Source of the DNA: Candidatus Hartigia pinicola | GTDB taxonomy: Bacteria; Pseudomonadota; Gammaproteobacteria; Enterobacterales; Enterobacteriaceae | NCBI GenBank assembly: GCA_020541205.1 | Contig: CP048208.1 | Coordinates: 1,925,908-1,989,907 of the forward strand | Direction of reading: 5' to 3' | DNA length: 64,000 nucleotides | Translations under genes and position numbers: made by a program | The notes under the pieces: model-generated | Seen by the model: the letters and a program-made list of their open reading frames with translations, nothing else | What the model was told of the DNA's origin: nothing | Database searches by the model: none | Shown here: positions 48,770 through 59,736 of the stretch, piece after piece | Layout of the letters: every line of letters starts with the position of its first letter | Numbering within the stretch: position 1 is the stretch's first letter

Positions 48770-49790
48770 TCTTCTTCGTAAACTACCTAACTCTAATTTA
48801 TTTTACATAGACAAAATCTTATACTTAAATCCACGGGTTTTTATCTGTATAGCATATTATGATTTTACACATGCTAAACTTAAAAAATCTCTTGTATTAT
48901 CTACCCTCATTTACATGAAACTTTATTTGTATAAGCAGGATAATCCATGCTGTAATCACATCTATTTTTACATAAGTAACGAAATCATGATCATGCTTCA
49001 CGCCTTATATTTTGTTCGGATAAAATCCCTTAAGTATCTTGCGAATTATCTCAACATACAACGTGATTATATTCCACAATATTATAAAATCGTTTTTTGA
49101 TATTGCCATTGTTAACACTAAATATATTTCTTATATATAATTTTTTATAAATAAATAACCACAAATCTATTAATTTGTGCTATAGATAAAATGAGAACCC
49201 TTTTAAAAGAATTAACAATAACAAATTGAATTAGTGCATTAGTTTGTCTTAGAAATAATCTTAACCGTAATTATTCACAGAGTAAGTAATTGCAGTAAGG
49301 AAACCCATAAGCTTTTTGTGATACATATACTAGTTGAATCACTGGATGTTTTAGATCTAGAATTAGGACTGCTTAAAGCATGAAGAATAGCATCTCTAAA
49401 AATCTCCTAAAACTTTCCAAATTGTTATAAACTGCATCTATTGAAATATAATAAAAAATTTATTTGTCATATATTTTAAACAAATCTAATAATGATGAGA
49501 AAATTCTAATAAAGTATAAGTATTAATAATATAAATTTTAATAAATTCTGCATTTGATCAATAAAATAATTAATATGCCTTCTACTGATAAATTCTTAAT
49601 TATATTCAGACGATGATTCGAAAAAACTTGATCAAAAGCTTCTCAGTTGTAGATGTGCTGTTTCTCAAAAATATAACAATTGCTACCATCAATTGTTTTA
49701 AAAAATTTTCAGCTTGCTGTGTAAGTTACATAATCTCAAACAGTTTCGTGGTCGTTAATATTCTCAATGATAAAAAACAACTGAAGAATC
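48770..49790 (-). pseudogene. rffG: Decayed rffG (dTDP-glucose 4,6-dehydratase)
   Basis: One of the most readable relics. LRILTT at the start (about 49755-49775) matches MRKILIT. AEFIKIYIINTYTLLEF (about 49500-49550) matches AAFIETNIVGTYTLLEA. ISIDAVYNNL (about 49420-49450) matches ISTDEVYGDL, the catalytic loop. SSPNSRSKTSSD (about 49335-49370) matches SSPYSASKASSD with the YxxxK catalytic pair damaged (Y lost). VNNYG (about 49265-49285) matches SNNYG. It makes the 4-keto sugar that WecE aminates. Confidence 0.75.
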
Positions 49791-49799
49791 AATAAAACT

Positions 49800-50918
49800 A
49801 GTTCTAGTTGTAATTTATAATGCGCTTAAATTCAAAATTTCTTTTCTGTTTATAACCTGTTATTAAATTATTAATAACTTGTTAAATAATATTAAGTTGA
49901 TTATGATTAAGTAGCGTCACAATTACATCAAAATTTATTATTAGATCTGTAATCTAACTTCATTATACAACACAATTCTAATACAATTGCAGTTTATGTA
50001 CATATGGTTCCACTACATAAATTTTATCTTTATTCCAGTGTGCGATCATTTTAGTAATATAAATAATTAGAAATATCAATTTTTTTGGCTTTCACATAAA
50101 TTATTAATATTTTATTTAAAGATAAGATTAAAAGAAGATAAGAATATTCAATCAATTGTTTCCTGTTTAGCTCAGTAATCATCGAGAGTAGTTTTAAACC
50201 TGTAACACTATCTATATTGGTTGAATATCACTTATTGAACGCATTATATAAATTCAGCGTGATTATTGTAAATGTTATGACATTATAAATATCTATCCAC
50301 TCCAATACAGTATCATAACCCCCCTGAGTCCAGATGTAAAATAGTCATCATGAAGTGCTGATTTTTTTTAAACTAATATATTAAAAAAATTTTATAGAAT
50401 TCTCCGGTTTTAATAGATAATCTCTGTATCCCCATTTTTCAATACGATTGTTGAGTTCACTTTATTATAATTTGTCCTGGTAAATATGTTCATGGCAATG
50501 AATTAAATTAACATTTAATATTTTAGCTATTTTATAAAAAATATTAAGTCTGTTAAGTCTAAACATGTTGGTACTATCCATTAAGATACCTTCTCAGTAG
50601 CTTCAACGAAAAATAGATTCTTCAGATATTGTCGAACATACTACATTAAATGTATATTTTCCTGTAAATAATATTGAACCGAAACTATATACGCATAGTT
50701 GGTCTCAAATTTTATGAATATTTTAAGCTAATCTACTGAAATCATCGCCTGAACTAACTAAATTTAATCAGACTCAAAAATATGAACTTCCCCTTATTGA
50801 TAGCATCCATAACATGCTGATTGCTGTTACACTAATAACTTATTTGTATAATGCCAAGGTTATTGATATTGGTAAAATGATACAGTTAATACGAAAAACA
50901 AAAACAGCTCAAACTCAT
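49800..50918 (-). pseudogene. wecC: Decayed wecC (UDP-ManNAc dehydrogenase)
   Basis: Ordered matches along the minus strand: MSLSCFCFS at the old start (50918) against MSFATISVI; HVMDAINKG against HAVDTINRG; VNLIHC and YLPGQIII against VNIAYCPERVLPGQVMV; EFYKIFL against ELYKIFL; HFMMTILHLDSGG against HPRVNILQPGPGVGG; YVVEPYVHKL against LVVEPNIHQL; FDVIVTLLNHNQLNII against ADVLVMLVDHSQFKVI. About 60 codons after EFYKIFL are deleted, removing the catalytic Cys-Arg segment region. Start codon and wecB stop still overlap as ATGA. Confidence 0.8.
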
Positions 50919-52075
50919 CGTTTTATCTGATTGTTTAGTATCTCAAGAACCCATTTACAGACATGGTCATCATTACAAAGGTTATAAATACGTCTCATTA
51001 AATAATATTTCGCTATATTTATTAGTAATTGGTAAATTTTTTCTACAATTTTTTTTGAAGTGATACTAACAAGATATATTATGTTTCAATCTACATCTTT
51101 ACGATACTCAGTTACGTCTTTCACAACTCAAATTAATTTACCTAAAATAGAATTTTCTCCAAAATTCTACCAAAATCTATTAGAATTAAATAAAAGGCGT
51201 TCATCAATTAAATAAATAACAGTAAATAAATAGCAAATAACTTTATGGGATTGATAAAAATGATATTATTAAATTTACGAAAGATACGCTACACAAGTTT
51301 AGCAAAATTCGAATTTTAATATACACAATACACATACTGAGCATAAAAAATGATTTTACGCAATTTTTGTGAATACACGATAAATATGCTAAAAACCAAT
51401 ACCAAAATTTTCATGATTCATCATTCAATTTTACAGCTTATAACCACACATCAAAAACACTATAATTTGTAAAAATTATGTGTATCTAAAATCAATACTT
51501 TCAATAAATTTAAGTATGTAATTTCTAATTCTATGAAACAAAATATTACACATTCCTTATTATTTCTGAATATTTTCTTCCAGCCATAGTAAGTAAATAT
51601 TCCACGTCGTAGTTTTACCTATGCATTTTAAACTGAAATACGATGATAGAATACAAAAAAACTGATTTCCATTATGATTATATTATTCTGAATCAGAACA
51701 AAATCAAGTCAAAATTTAAAACATATTTAATTTATTCAAAATATAATACGTTCATTTTATTAAATCTTAAATTAATTAATGGTATTAAAATCGTAAACAG
51801 AGAAAATTTTAAATAGTTCTAGCACTACCATTGAGTATGTCTTAATACTAGATCGTAACACGCAGTCTAATTAAAAAGATACATGATTGTTCAATCCGTG
51901 AACCAATGGTTTAATTTAATAACCTCTAATTGAATACCTCGTATAATTAATACATGCACCATAATTTTCTTATGTTTATTTAATGTAAGCAGTTACTTTT
52001 ATTTCAAAATACCACTGTTATAAATAAATAACATTTAAGCCAATTAAATATTAAAAATAAGAATGAATAGCGGAG
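50915..52075 (-). pseudogene. wecB: Decayed wecB (UDP-GlcNAc 2-epimerase)
   Basis: Minus-strand matches in order: FEIKVTAYIK near the 5' end (about 51975-52015) against FEAKVCVTAQH; YLLLFI.LMNAFYLIL (about 51185-51230) against YLPFVWLMNHAWLIL; DFGRILEK against DSGGIQEE; IVEKIYQLL (about 51025-51050) against IVEEVTRLL; and CKWVLEILNNQ at the end against CSRILEALKNN. It supplied UDP-ManNAc for WecC. The middle section was not traced in detail. Confidence 0.75.
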
Positions 52076-52079
52076 AGAA

Positions 52080-52894
52080 AATTCCAGACTAATATAAGAT
52101 CACCCATTAATAGAATTAAGAGAATTATTATACCATCTATGAACTACCGCATTTAAAAAAATTTTAGTTATTTAAAAGAACGATAAGCGTGAAAATTATT
52201 TTAAAATTGTCATCATACTCAATATAGATAACATTGTAATTTTTGATTTTAATATGTATACTCTTCAGAGTTACAGTGTGTAATTTTTCACAATTCAACC
52301 TCTTATCATAAAACCTTACAATAAATATTTTGAAGTCCAAAAGCTTTATTAATAGACATGATATTTTAATTATAAGCACTACCTTATTTTAAAACTTGAA
52401 TATATGTTTAAATAAATTAATATATCTTACATAAATAAATTTTAACGCTATATTTTCATTTAATTAATATTATCATGAATGATATTTTTATTAATTAAGG
52501 TTCCTAAAATTAATTATACAGGTTTTAGTCCCACTTGTATTTGAAAGAAGATGTTAATAAAATATTTTATTTAATCTATGACTATATCTACAATACAATT
52601 AATAGTATCAGTTATATTGTAAATTAATCTATAGATACAAGTATAATCTTACTACTCGATTAATCTAATAATCCCATATTTTTTATTCAGTTTATTATGT
52701 ATCATTAATTTGTAATAATCAGTTTTTAAGTAACATTGACACCTCATCATTAAAGTAACTTGTTTAACAATTTTCTTTACCACAAAAAACTTTATAGAGT
52801 ATAGGTATTAAATTTTATTGCTATTGTTAGTGATACTCATTAAATTATATTTTTCAGTGTGTAATTATATAGATCCTGTATTTTCTGTTTATCA
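52080..52894. other. Unread stretch in the position of wzzE
   Basis: About 815 bp between decayed wecB and decayed wecA, where wzzE (ECA chain-length regulator, about 1.05 kb in E. coli) belongs. WzzE is weakly conserved and no convincing motif could be read. The frame at 52164-52379 is low-complexity and not accepted as a gene. Confidence 0.4.
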
Positions 52895-53955
52895 TTAACA
52901 TACAGATCCGACGCGTACAGGACGTTTTACGCATTTACTAAAATTAGACACCTTCCAAGCTCGTTTGATACAATAACTATAAACCCCAAACTCAGAAAGA
53001 GTAGCGCTAATGTTCCTATTTAGGAACAAATGTTAAGACTTCACCTATAATACCTACACACGCCAAAAAATAGACAATAAAGTGATTCAAATACAAGTTT
53101 CTCTATTGGTCAATCCTAAACTTATTATTCAATAGTGAAGATGTTTACGATCAGAAGAAAATGAATTCATTTTTACAAACACGTCTATACATAATAACCA
53201 CTAGATTTATTAAGAAAACTTTCATAATTATATAGTACAATGACAAAATTCATTAGATGTATATTTTTCTGATTAGATGTAAGAAACATCCAAATAATTG
53301 CAAATCCAATCAAAATACTGTTTTGTACCACCCATAAAAACTTTAAATTTCTAACCTAACACGCTAAGATTTCAGAAAAGATAAGGAAAGATCGCTTCAA
53401 TAACAACAAAACACAAAAATAAAAGTGCATAAGTTTTATATTAATAAAACAACAAACTTAATGAACCAAAAAATACATAAGATAAGCTACCTAATAATCT
53501 ATCAATATTATCTACTATGTTAAACACATTAATTATTTTTAATAAAAATATAATAACATAACTAAATAAACTTAGAGCAATACCTAAAAACCTAAAATAT
53601 ATCCTAATGATTTAAGTTTCAGATTAGCAATTGTTAAACATGCTACTACAACTATAGTCTAAACACACACTCTTAAGTTTTTGCTAATATCAAAACAGTA
53701 ATCAAGAGAATCTATTAATACTAAAAATCTCAAATACACTAGAAACAACTGTTTTATTAAAAATATATTAATCAGCTATAAAACGTGCACAATACCAAAA
53801 AATATAGTAACTCATTCCTACCAAAGGAATGAAGTTTGCATGTGTTTCTACAATTAGATTGATCTACCAATCTATTTTTCAGTATTCTAACAATAAAAAA
53901 TACATATTAATATAAATAAAAAAAACATATAAAATATTAGTAATAAATTGTTTAA
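52895..53955 (-). pseudogene. wecA: Decayed wecA (GlcNAc-1-P:undecaprenyl-P transferase)
   Basis: Readable from end to end on the minus strand, at nearly the original length. Examples: FDISKNLRVCV against FDISVKIRATI; LKLKSLGYIL against KLYLSSLGYIF; NIVDNIDRLLGSLS against NMVDGIDGLLGGLS (about 53470-53520); LSVLG.KFKVFMG against LGILGRRYKVFMG; LIGFAIIW against LIGFTVIW; VIMYRRVCK against AIMYRRLRK; SSDRKHLHY against SPDRQHIHH; YSYCIKRAWKV (about 52940-52975) against YGYCIKRAWKV. Internal stops, frameshifts and loss of catalytic residues (LDD to LDY, HIHH to HLHY) make it dead. WecA starts ECA, and in relatives O-antigen, synthesis. It directly follows rho, as in E. coli. Confidence 0.88.
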
Positions 53956-54598
53956 TATCTATGAATTCACTTTCTTATGGTTATTCACCAAGCTTAAACT
54001 AAAGTTTAAGATCACGTATTATATATCATAAAAATACAACTACCATCAGACAAGTGTTTAGTTGCGGTGAGAAAGTAAGTAAAATAAAACTATCGGAATA
54101 TTTTTTGAAGATATTTAAGTATTTTATATCATATATATTAATTTCATATTGAATGCAAGTAATATGCATGCCATCAAAAAAGTATTCATTATTTATAGTT
54201 ACAATTTTGTTTTTAATTGTATGAGTAAATTTATTACTAGTAAATGCACAAAAGACTTATACCCGAAATAAAGTAAGTATTAAATAAATATGTACATATA
54301 ATTAAAAATATAATATTTTTAATGAACTAAACTTATTATCTATAATCAAGGAGTTATTTTATTCAGTGAAATTGATATATGATATTTAATATCTAAAATA
54401 TCAAATACATAACTTTTATTTTCAATCATATAATTTAGCATTAAAAATAAAATCATTAAATATTTCATATTTAATATCATAATATAATTATCATCTCACT
54501 ATGTTAAAATAAAGATTTGTATTTATAATTAATAGATATAAAATTATATAATTATTCAATTCAATAAAAATTGTCAGCATGAAAATGTTGAAATAAAA
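53956..54598. other. Spacer between rho terminator and decayed wecA
   Basis: About 640 bp, AT-rich, where the wec promoter lies in relatives. A small 7-bp hairpin (CTTAAAC / GTTTAAG) lies at 53993-54010. No gene seen. Confidence 0.5.
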
Positions 54599-54599
54599 A

Positions 54600-54636
54600 A
54601 AATAAAAAGCGCTAAACATAAAAACGCTTTTTATTT
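54600..54636 (-). terminator. Intrinsic terminator of rho
   Basis: Downstream of the rho stop on the minus strand: stem AAAAAGCG / CGCTTTTT (54604-54611 with 54625-54632), extended by A-T pairs, followed by a run of eight T residues. It closes the trxA/rho side from the dead wec operon. Confidence 0.8.
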
Positions 54637-54658
54637 ATGCACTTTAAAATATTAATGT

Positions 54659-55918
54659 TTATGCTCGCTTCATAAAATCAAAAAATTCTTCATTAGTTTT
54701 TGTCATAGCCAATTTATTAATAAGAAACTCCATCGCATCAATTTCACCTAATGGATGAATAATCTTACGCAATATCCACATTTTTTGTAGCTCTTCTTGC
54801 GCTGTTAATAGTTCTTCTTTTCGTGTACCTGAACGATTGTAATCAATCGCAGGAAAAACACGTTTTTCTGCGATCTTACGAGACAAATGTAGTTCCATAT
54901 TACCGGTACCTTTAAATTCTTCATATATAACTTCGTCCATCTTAGAACCTGTATCGACAAGAGCTGTTGCAATAATTGTTAAGCTACCACCTTCTTCAAC
55001 ATTACGAGCCGCGCCAAAAAAACGTTTAGGTCGATGTAATGCATTCGCATCAACACCCCCTGTTAATACTTTACCTGAAGAAGGAACTACAGTATTATAT
55101 GCACGTGCAAGACGAGTAATAGAATCAAGTAAAATAATTACATCTTTTTTATGCTCGACCAAGCGTTTTGCTTTTTCAATAACCATTTCTGAAACTTGCA
55201 CATGACGTGTTGCTGGTTCATCAAAAGTAGAGGCAATAACTTCCCCTTTTACTAAACGTTGCATTTCTGTTACTTCTTCTGGACGCTCATCAATAAGCAA
55301 TACCATCAAAACACAATCAGGATAATTGTAAGCAATATTTGCTGCAATATTTTGCAGCAACATTGTTTTTCCTGCTTTTGGCGGAGCACCAATAAGACCA
55401 CGTTGACCACGACCGATTGGAGCAGATAAATCTAATATACGAGCCATTAAGTCTTCAGTTGAACCGTTTCCACGCTCCATACGAAGACGACTATTAGCAT
55501 GTAATGGCGTTAAGTTTTCAAAAAGAATTTTATTGCGGGCATTTTCAGGTTTATCAAAATTAACTTCGTTAACTTTTAATAAGGCAAAATAACGCTCACC
55601 TTCTTTAGGTGGACGAATTTTTCCTGAAATAGTATCTCCCGTGCGAAGATTAAAACGACGAATTTGACTGGGAGAGACATAAATATCATCAGGACCTGCA
55701 AGATAAGAACTATCTGCTGAGCGAAGAAAACCAAATCCATCTTGCAATATTTCTAGTACACCATCGCCGAATATGTCTTCTCCACTTTTTGCGTGCTGCT
55801 TTAAGATTGAAAAAATAATATCTTGCTTTCTCAGACGAGCTAAATTTTCTAGTTCTATATTTTCGCCTAACGTAATCAGTTCTGATACTGGCGTATTTTT
55901 TAATTCGGTAAGATTCAT
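54659..55918 (-). CDS. rho: Transcription termination factor Rho
   Basis: The 419-residue product equals E. coli Rho in length and is nearly identical in motifs. It is a hexameric RNA-dependent ATPase that terminates transcription. N-terminal domain [18 protein letters not shown]-binding cold-shock fold with GFGFLRS (here [27 protein letters not shown] and F primary-site residues present); Walker [10 protein letters not shown] near 178-186; Walker [15 protein letters not shown]-loop at [10 protein letters not shown]-loop GTGNMEL. Kept strongly while almost everything around it decays. With large untranslated or nonsense regions, Rho would be expected to stop ghost-gene transcription. Confidence 0.98.
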   Translation of the reverse strand: MNLTELKNTPVSELITLGENIELENLARLRKQDIIFSILKQHAKSGEDIFGDGVLEILQDGFGFLRSADSSYLAGPDDIYVSPSQIRRFNLRTGDTISGKIRPPKEGERYFALLKVNEVNFDKPENARNKILFENLTPLHANSRLRMERGNGSTEDLMARILDLSAPIGRGQRGLIGAPPKAGKTMLLQNIAANIAYNYPDCVLMVLLIDERPEEVTEMQRLVKGEVIASTFDEPATRHVQVSEMVIEKAKRLVEHKKDVIILLDSITRLARAYNTVVPSSGKVLTGGVDANALHRPKRFFGAARNVEEGGSLTIIATALVDTGSKMDEVIYEEFKGTGNMELHLSRKIAEKRVFPAIDYNRSGTRKEELLTAQEELQKMWILRKIIHPLGEIDAMEFLINKLAMTKTNEEFFDFMKRA

Positions 55919-56750
55919 AATGGTGGGTTCTTTAACTCGGAGTAATTCTTAAACTATGAACGTACATTGAGGACAGATATATGATAAGATATAAATGCCA
56001 GTTTAACTGTATAATGCTTTATTAGTATTTATAAACTCCGACAACAAAAACGTATAGATTTTTTTTAAATCTGCACTATTTAAGATTACACCAATAGCAT
56101 TACATTGAAATATCTGAGCGTCAATACAATTTATTATGAAAAATAAGAAAAATACTAGTAATAATTTCTATACATATAGGACTATATATTATTATAACGT
56201 AAACATATTTAATTATTCAAGAACACTAGTATTAACATTAATCATTTCAACTAATTACATCATTACACTATTCTTATAGTAATATCGTTGTTGCGTGATA
56301 TTTAGATGTATATTAAATAATTTGAATATTAGTCACTATTTGTTGATTTTTTTTTAAAACATTAAGCCTTTGTTAAAAAAGTTATTTTGTTAACTAAATG
56401 CACATTGTTAGACAATTATATAATTTTAACTATTCTTAAAATAAATCTATCCTTAGGTTATATTATCAATATCCTAGAAATAAAATTTCTGAATACTATA
56501 GCTCATATATAGTCTATGTTTATATGATAATTTAAAAAAATCAACATTATTATTTTGTTTGAATACAAAACTGACACTAAGTTAAAAAAATTATACACTT
56601 AAGAAAAATATAATAACTTATAAAATAGTTATACTAAAGGAATATCTAATAATTTTAGATCATTTTTTCATATTGAAACATAAAATTTAAAACATGATCT
56701 ACAAAAAATAGACACTACTAAACATATTAGTTGAAAATAGCATATACAAC
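55919..56750. other. Spacer between trxA and rho (rho leader)
   Basis: About 830 bp. In E. coli a shorter gap holds the rho leader with autoregulation. AT-rich here; no leader peptide or second gene recognised. Confidence 0.5.
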
Positions 56751-57077
56751 TTATAAATGCTCATCTATAAGTGCTCTTAATTGTGTCTTAGACAACATAC
56801 CAACTTTTGTTGCAACTACTACACCCTTTTTGATTAATAAGAGAGTTGGTATACTGCGAATATTATACGCTTTAACAGTAAGTGGGTTTGTATCAATATT
56901 TAGTTTTGAAATTACTAACTTTCCTATGTATTCTTTAGAAACTTCATAAAGCATAGGTAATAAAATTTTACAAGGACCACACCAAGAAGCCCAAAAATCA
57001 ACTAAAATAGGTGAGTTTGCTTGTAATACTTCACTCTTAAAATTTGCATCAGTTATATTAATAATATTATCACTCAT
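56751..57077 (-). CDS. trxA: Thioredoxin 1
   Basis: The 108-residue product matches TrxA (E. coli 109). It reduces protein disulfides in the cytosol, using electrons from thioredoxin reductase. Active site FWASWCGPCK at about 27-36, buried Asp in LVDFWA (D26 type), KLNID (K57 type), and the cis-proline IPTLLL are present. An in-frame ATG at 57089 would add four residues; the ATG at 57077 has GGAG at the right distance and gives the family start MSDN. It lies upstream of rho with the same orientation, as in E. coli. Confidence 0.96.
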   Translation of the reverse strand: MSDNIINITDANFKSEVLQANSPILVDFWASWCGPCKILLPMLYEVSKEYIGKLVISKLNIDTNPLTVKAYNIRSIPTLLLIKKGVVVATKVGMLSKTQLRALIDEHL

Positions 57078-57089
57078 ATCATGCTCCAT

Positions 57090-57699
57090 AGAACTATTTT
57101 TTTGGAATTAATGTAATATTTTAAAAAAATACTTTATATTAAATAATATGCTATTATACACTCACTATTAAATACATATTCTATCACAGAATAAGCAAAT
57201 CACTTTTACAAATTTTTTTATTCTATATTAAAAAATGACTAAAACGTTAACAAAAATTATTAGAAATATGTACAGTTTTTTACTTTTATATCGTACTATA
57301 AAAGACAAAATTATTATAAGCAAGTATAGACTAATTACTAATAAATATTATATCTTTAATATTTATCTTCATTACTAATTTATACATCTATTGAATTAAC
57401 AAAAATTAATTTCTAATAAATCACACTGCATTCTGAATTAGCTTTATAAAGCTAATGAGTTTTTAAAAAATAATTAGTATATATTTTATAAGTATAGATT
57501 CTTCTTATAGTATTGAAAAATTCAATTAATAACAACAAATACTAAATATAATATTGATTTTCTAAATGAAATACAATAATTAATTAATGCAATAAAATAC
57601 TATATTAATTTTAGAGTAATAAAAATGTTCAACTTTGATAAAGTTAATCATATTGAACATATTATATTTATTAAAAATATTTTATAAATTTTTCACTTA
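57090..57699. other. Spacer between trxA and decayed rhlB
   Basis: About 600 bp. It should contain the trxA promoter and the start of decayed rhlB; neither can be recognised with confidence. Confidence 0.45.
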
Positions 57700-58700
57700 T
57701 TTTAACATTGACTAAAATAAAATTTATTATACTCGTTCATGATTTTAAATTATACATATAATGAGCTTGTACAATAAAGGCATCATCTAAAATCTTGAAT
57801 ACTGAAAGTATGATCAAAGATAGTTGTATGTTTTAAAAGCACTATTTTATTTTTTAACATTAAACAATCTATTGATTATGATTTATTTTTTAAAACTATC
57901 CTGAGATGAATAAAGATGTGAACTTATTAACTCATAATATATCATATAAAAATGTTTACGAACTTTAAAAATGCCACCAAGGTAACATCAATATCTTACT
58001 GATAATTAATATGTCTATATATAATGCATATGTCTTCAGTAATGCATATCTCTCATTATGATTGAGTAAAGGAGTATAGCCATTGTCTATATTTTATTAT
58101 TTTAAATAATGTAATGATAAAAATAATCACTGTATCAGTTTAACTTTCAAAAACTAATTAATTTAATTTCCTTAGAATTTAAAATATTTAACGTTTTTAC
58201 TTATTAGACAATGCTATATTAAAGCTATTATTAACAACTTTATCTTCTTTAAGAATGGCTTATGATTGATATTTTACAATAGAAACTCAAAATTTTAATT
58301 TATACATTACCATGATAATCCATGATATTGACTATAAAATCACAACCTCAGCGAATATGTATCTTGAACAAAGATAATGTTTAATTATTAATAATTTTCT
58401 TGGGAAAAGGAAGATCAAAATTTTTTTTCTGTAGTTAAGTGTCTAATATCTTTTCTGTGAGTTTATATAACTAATAACTATTGTCCAAACAAACAAAAAA
58501 CTTTATGAAAAAAAAGTGATGTATTGTTTTAAAAATCTATAAAATATTCTTATCTCTTACATCAGAGGTAGTCAGAATTATAATTTTTAATTAGGAAAAT
58601 GATAACACGCTTAATAAAACAAAATAACTAAGACATTAAGTATATTTAAATCTTTTCTCCAATAAAAAATATACGTAATTTATGAAAATTTGGATAAACA
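57700..58700 (+). pseudogene. rhlB: Decayed rhlB (DEAD-box RNA helicase)
   Basis: Plus-strand fragments follow RhlB in order. DQR..YVLKAL.YFLT at about 57812-57860 fits GQAQTGTGKTMAFLT (Walker A, glycines lost). RTLKMPPR at 57959-57985 fits RALIMAPTR (motif Ia). LSKGV at about 58063-58078 fits LESGVDILIG. LLDNA at 58201-58215 fits VLDEADR (the DEAD box, destroyed). Orientation opposite to trxA and position between trxA and rep match E. coli. RhlB is the helicase of the RNA degradosome. The 3' part was not traced. Confidence 0.6.
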
Positions 58701-59736
58701 ATCCAGGAATTAGAACAGTGCTTTATGTTCCTATTTTTGAGTGTAATCAGCAAGCTAGTCTAAAGTAATTTTATGTATCGTAATTTTATTTATTTCTAAT
58801 ATTTTAAACCTCATAGATAAAAACTTATGTTTAACATGTTGACAGTAATTTAATTACATAACTCATTTTAAAATTGAAATAAACTTATTATTCTAATGAA
58901 TCTACAAGCATTTAAATTAGCGATTTAATATTATTAGCTAAAATTTTTAAAATTAAGCACTTAACATTTGTTGTACTGAATGCTTCCCTACTAATTGATT
59001 TAATTTTGATTATACTTTTTGAAAATTAAAAAATTAATCCTATGATATTATTGAGTGAATATTTAATTTCAAGAGTATTTACAGCATACATAAATTCCTC
59101 ATTACGTGAAATGTTTTTCTTGTACTCTACATTACATTTAACTGAGTTTTAAAATAATATTAAATAAATAACTAATCTTTGTTAATTAGAAAATCATTAC
59201 TTAAAAGTCTTTAAATTAGAAAAAAATTTAAAATATCTGATGTATTATTAATTCTATATATTATACTTAACATCATACCCTCAAAAAGAATCCTAAACAT
59301 ACTAACATACGTATAACTAATTTTAATTTATTTTTACTTTTTATACATATATAAACATCTTCTTTCTGCATTATTAAATATCCACATATCCTATTAATCT
59401 TACAAAACTGAACAAAAATAAAACAAATTCCCAATAAAATTAACTAATTTATTGTGTTGATTATTGCATGTAAAATTATTTTTATTATTTTGTTGCTAAA
59501 ATAATACTCATGTTACACTTAAGATTAATATAATTTTATGTATTCTTACCATTATATAATTTCATTATGAATGAATAACTCTATATATACAACAATCTTA
59601 AAACAGAAGTGAAATAATATAAAAATCTAATAAGACTTTTCAATTTTAAAATATATATAACCTTAAAAATTATTATATTTTTATATTATATAATATCACA
59701 AGTTTATGTAATGCATTTTAAGTACTGATCTTACTT
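58701..59736. other. Unread stretch in the position of gppA
   Basis: In E. coli gppA (pppGpp/exopolyphosphatase) lies between rhlB and rep. A plus-strand piece at about 58720-58760 (LYVPIFECN) may be the start LYAAIDLGSN, but this single match is too weak for a call. The rest is featureless. Confidence 0.35.
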
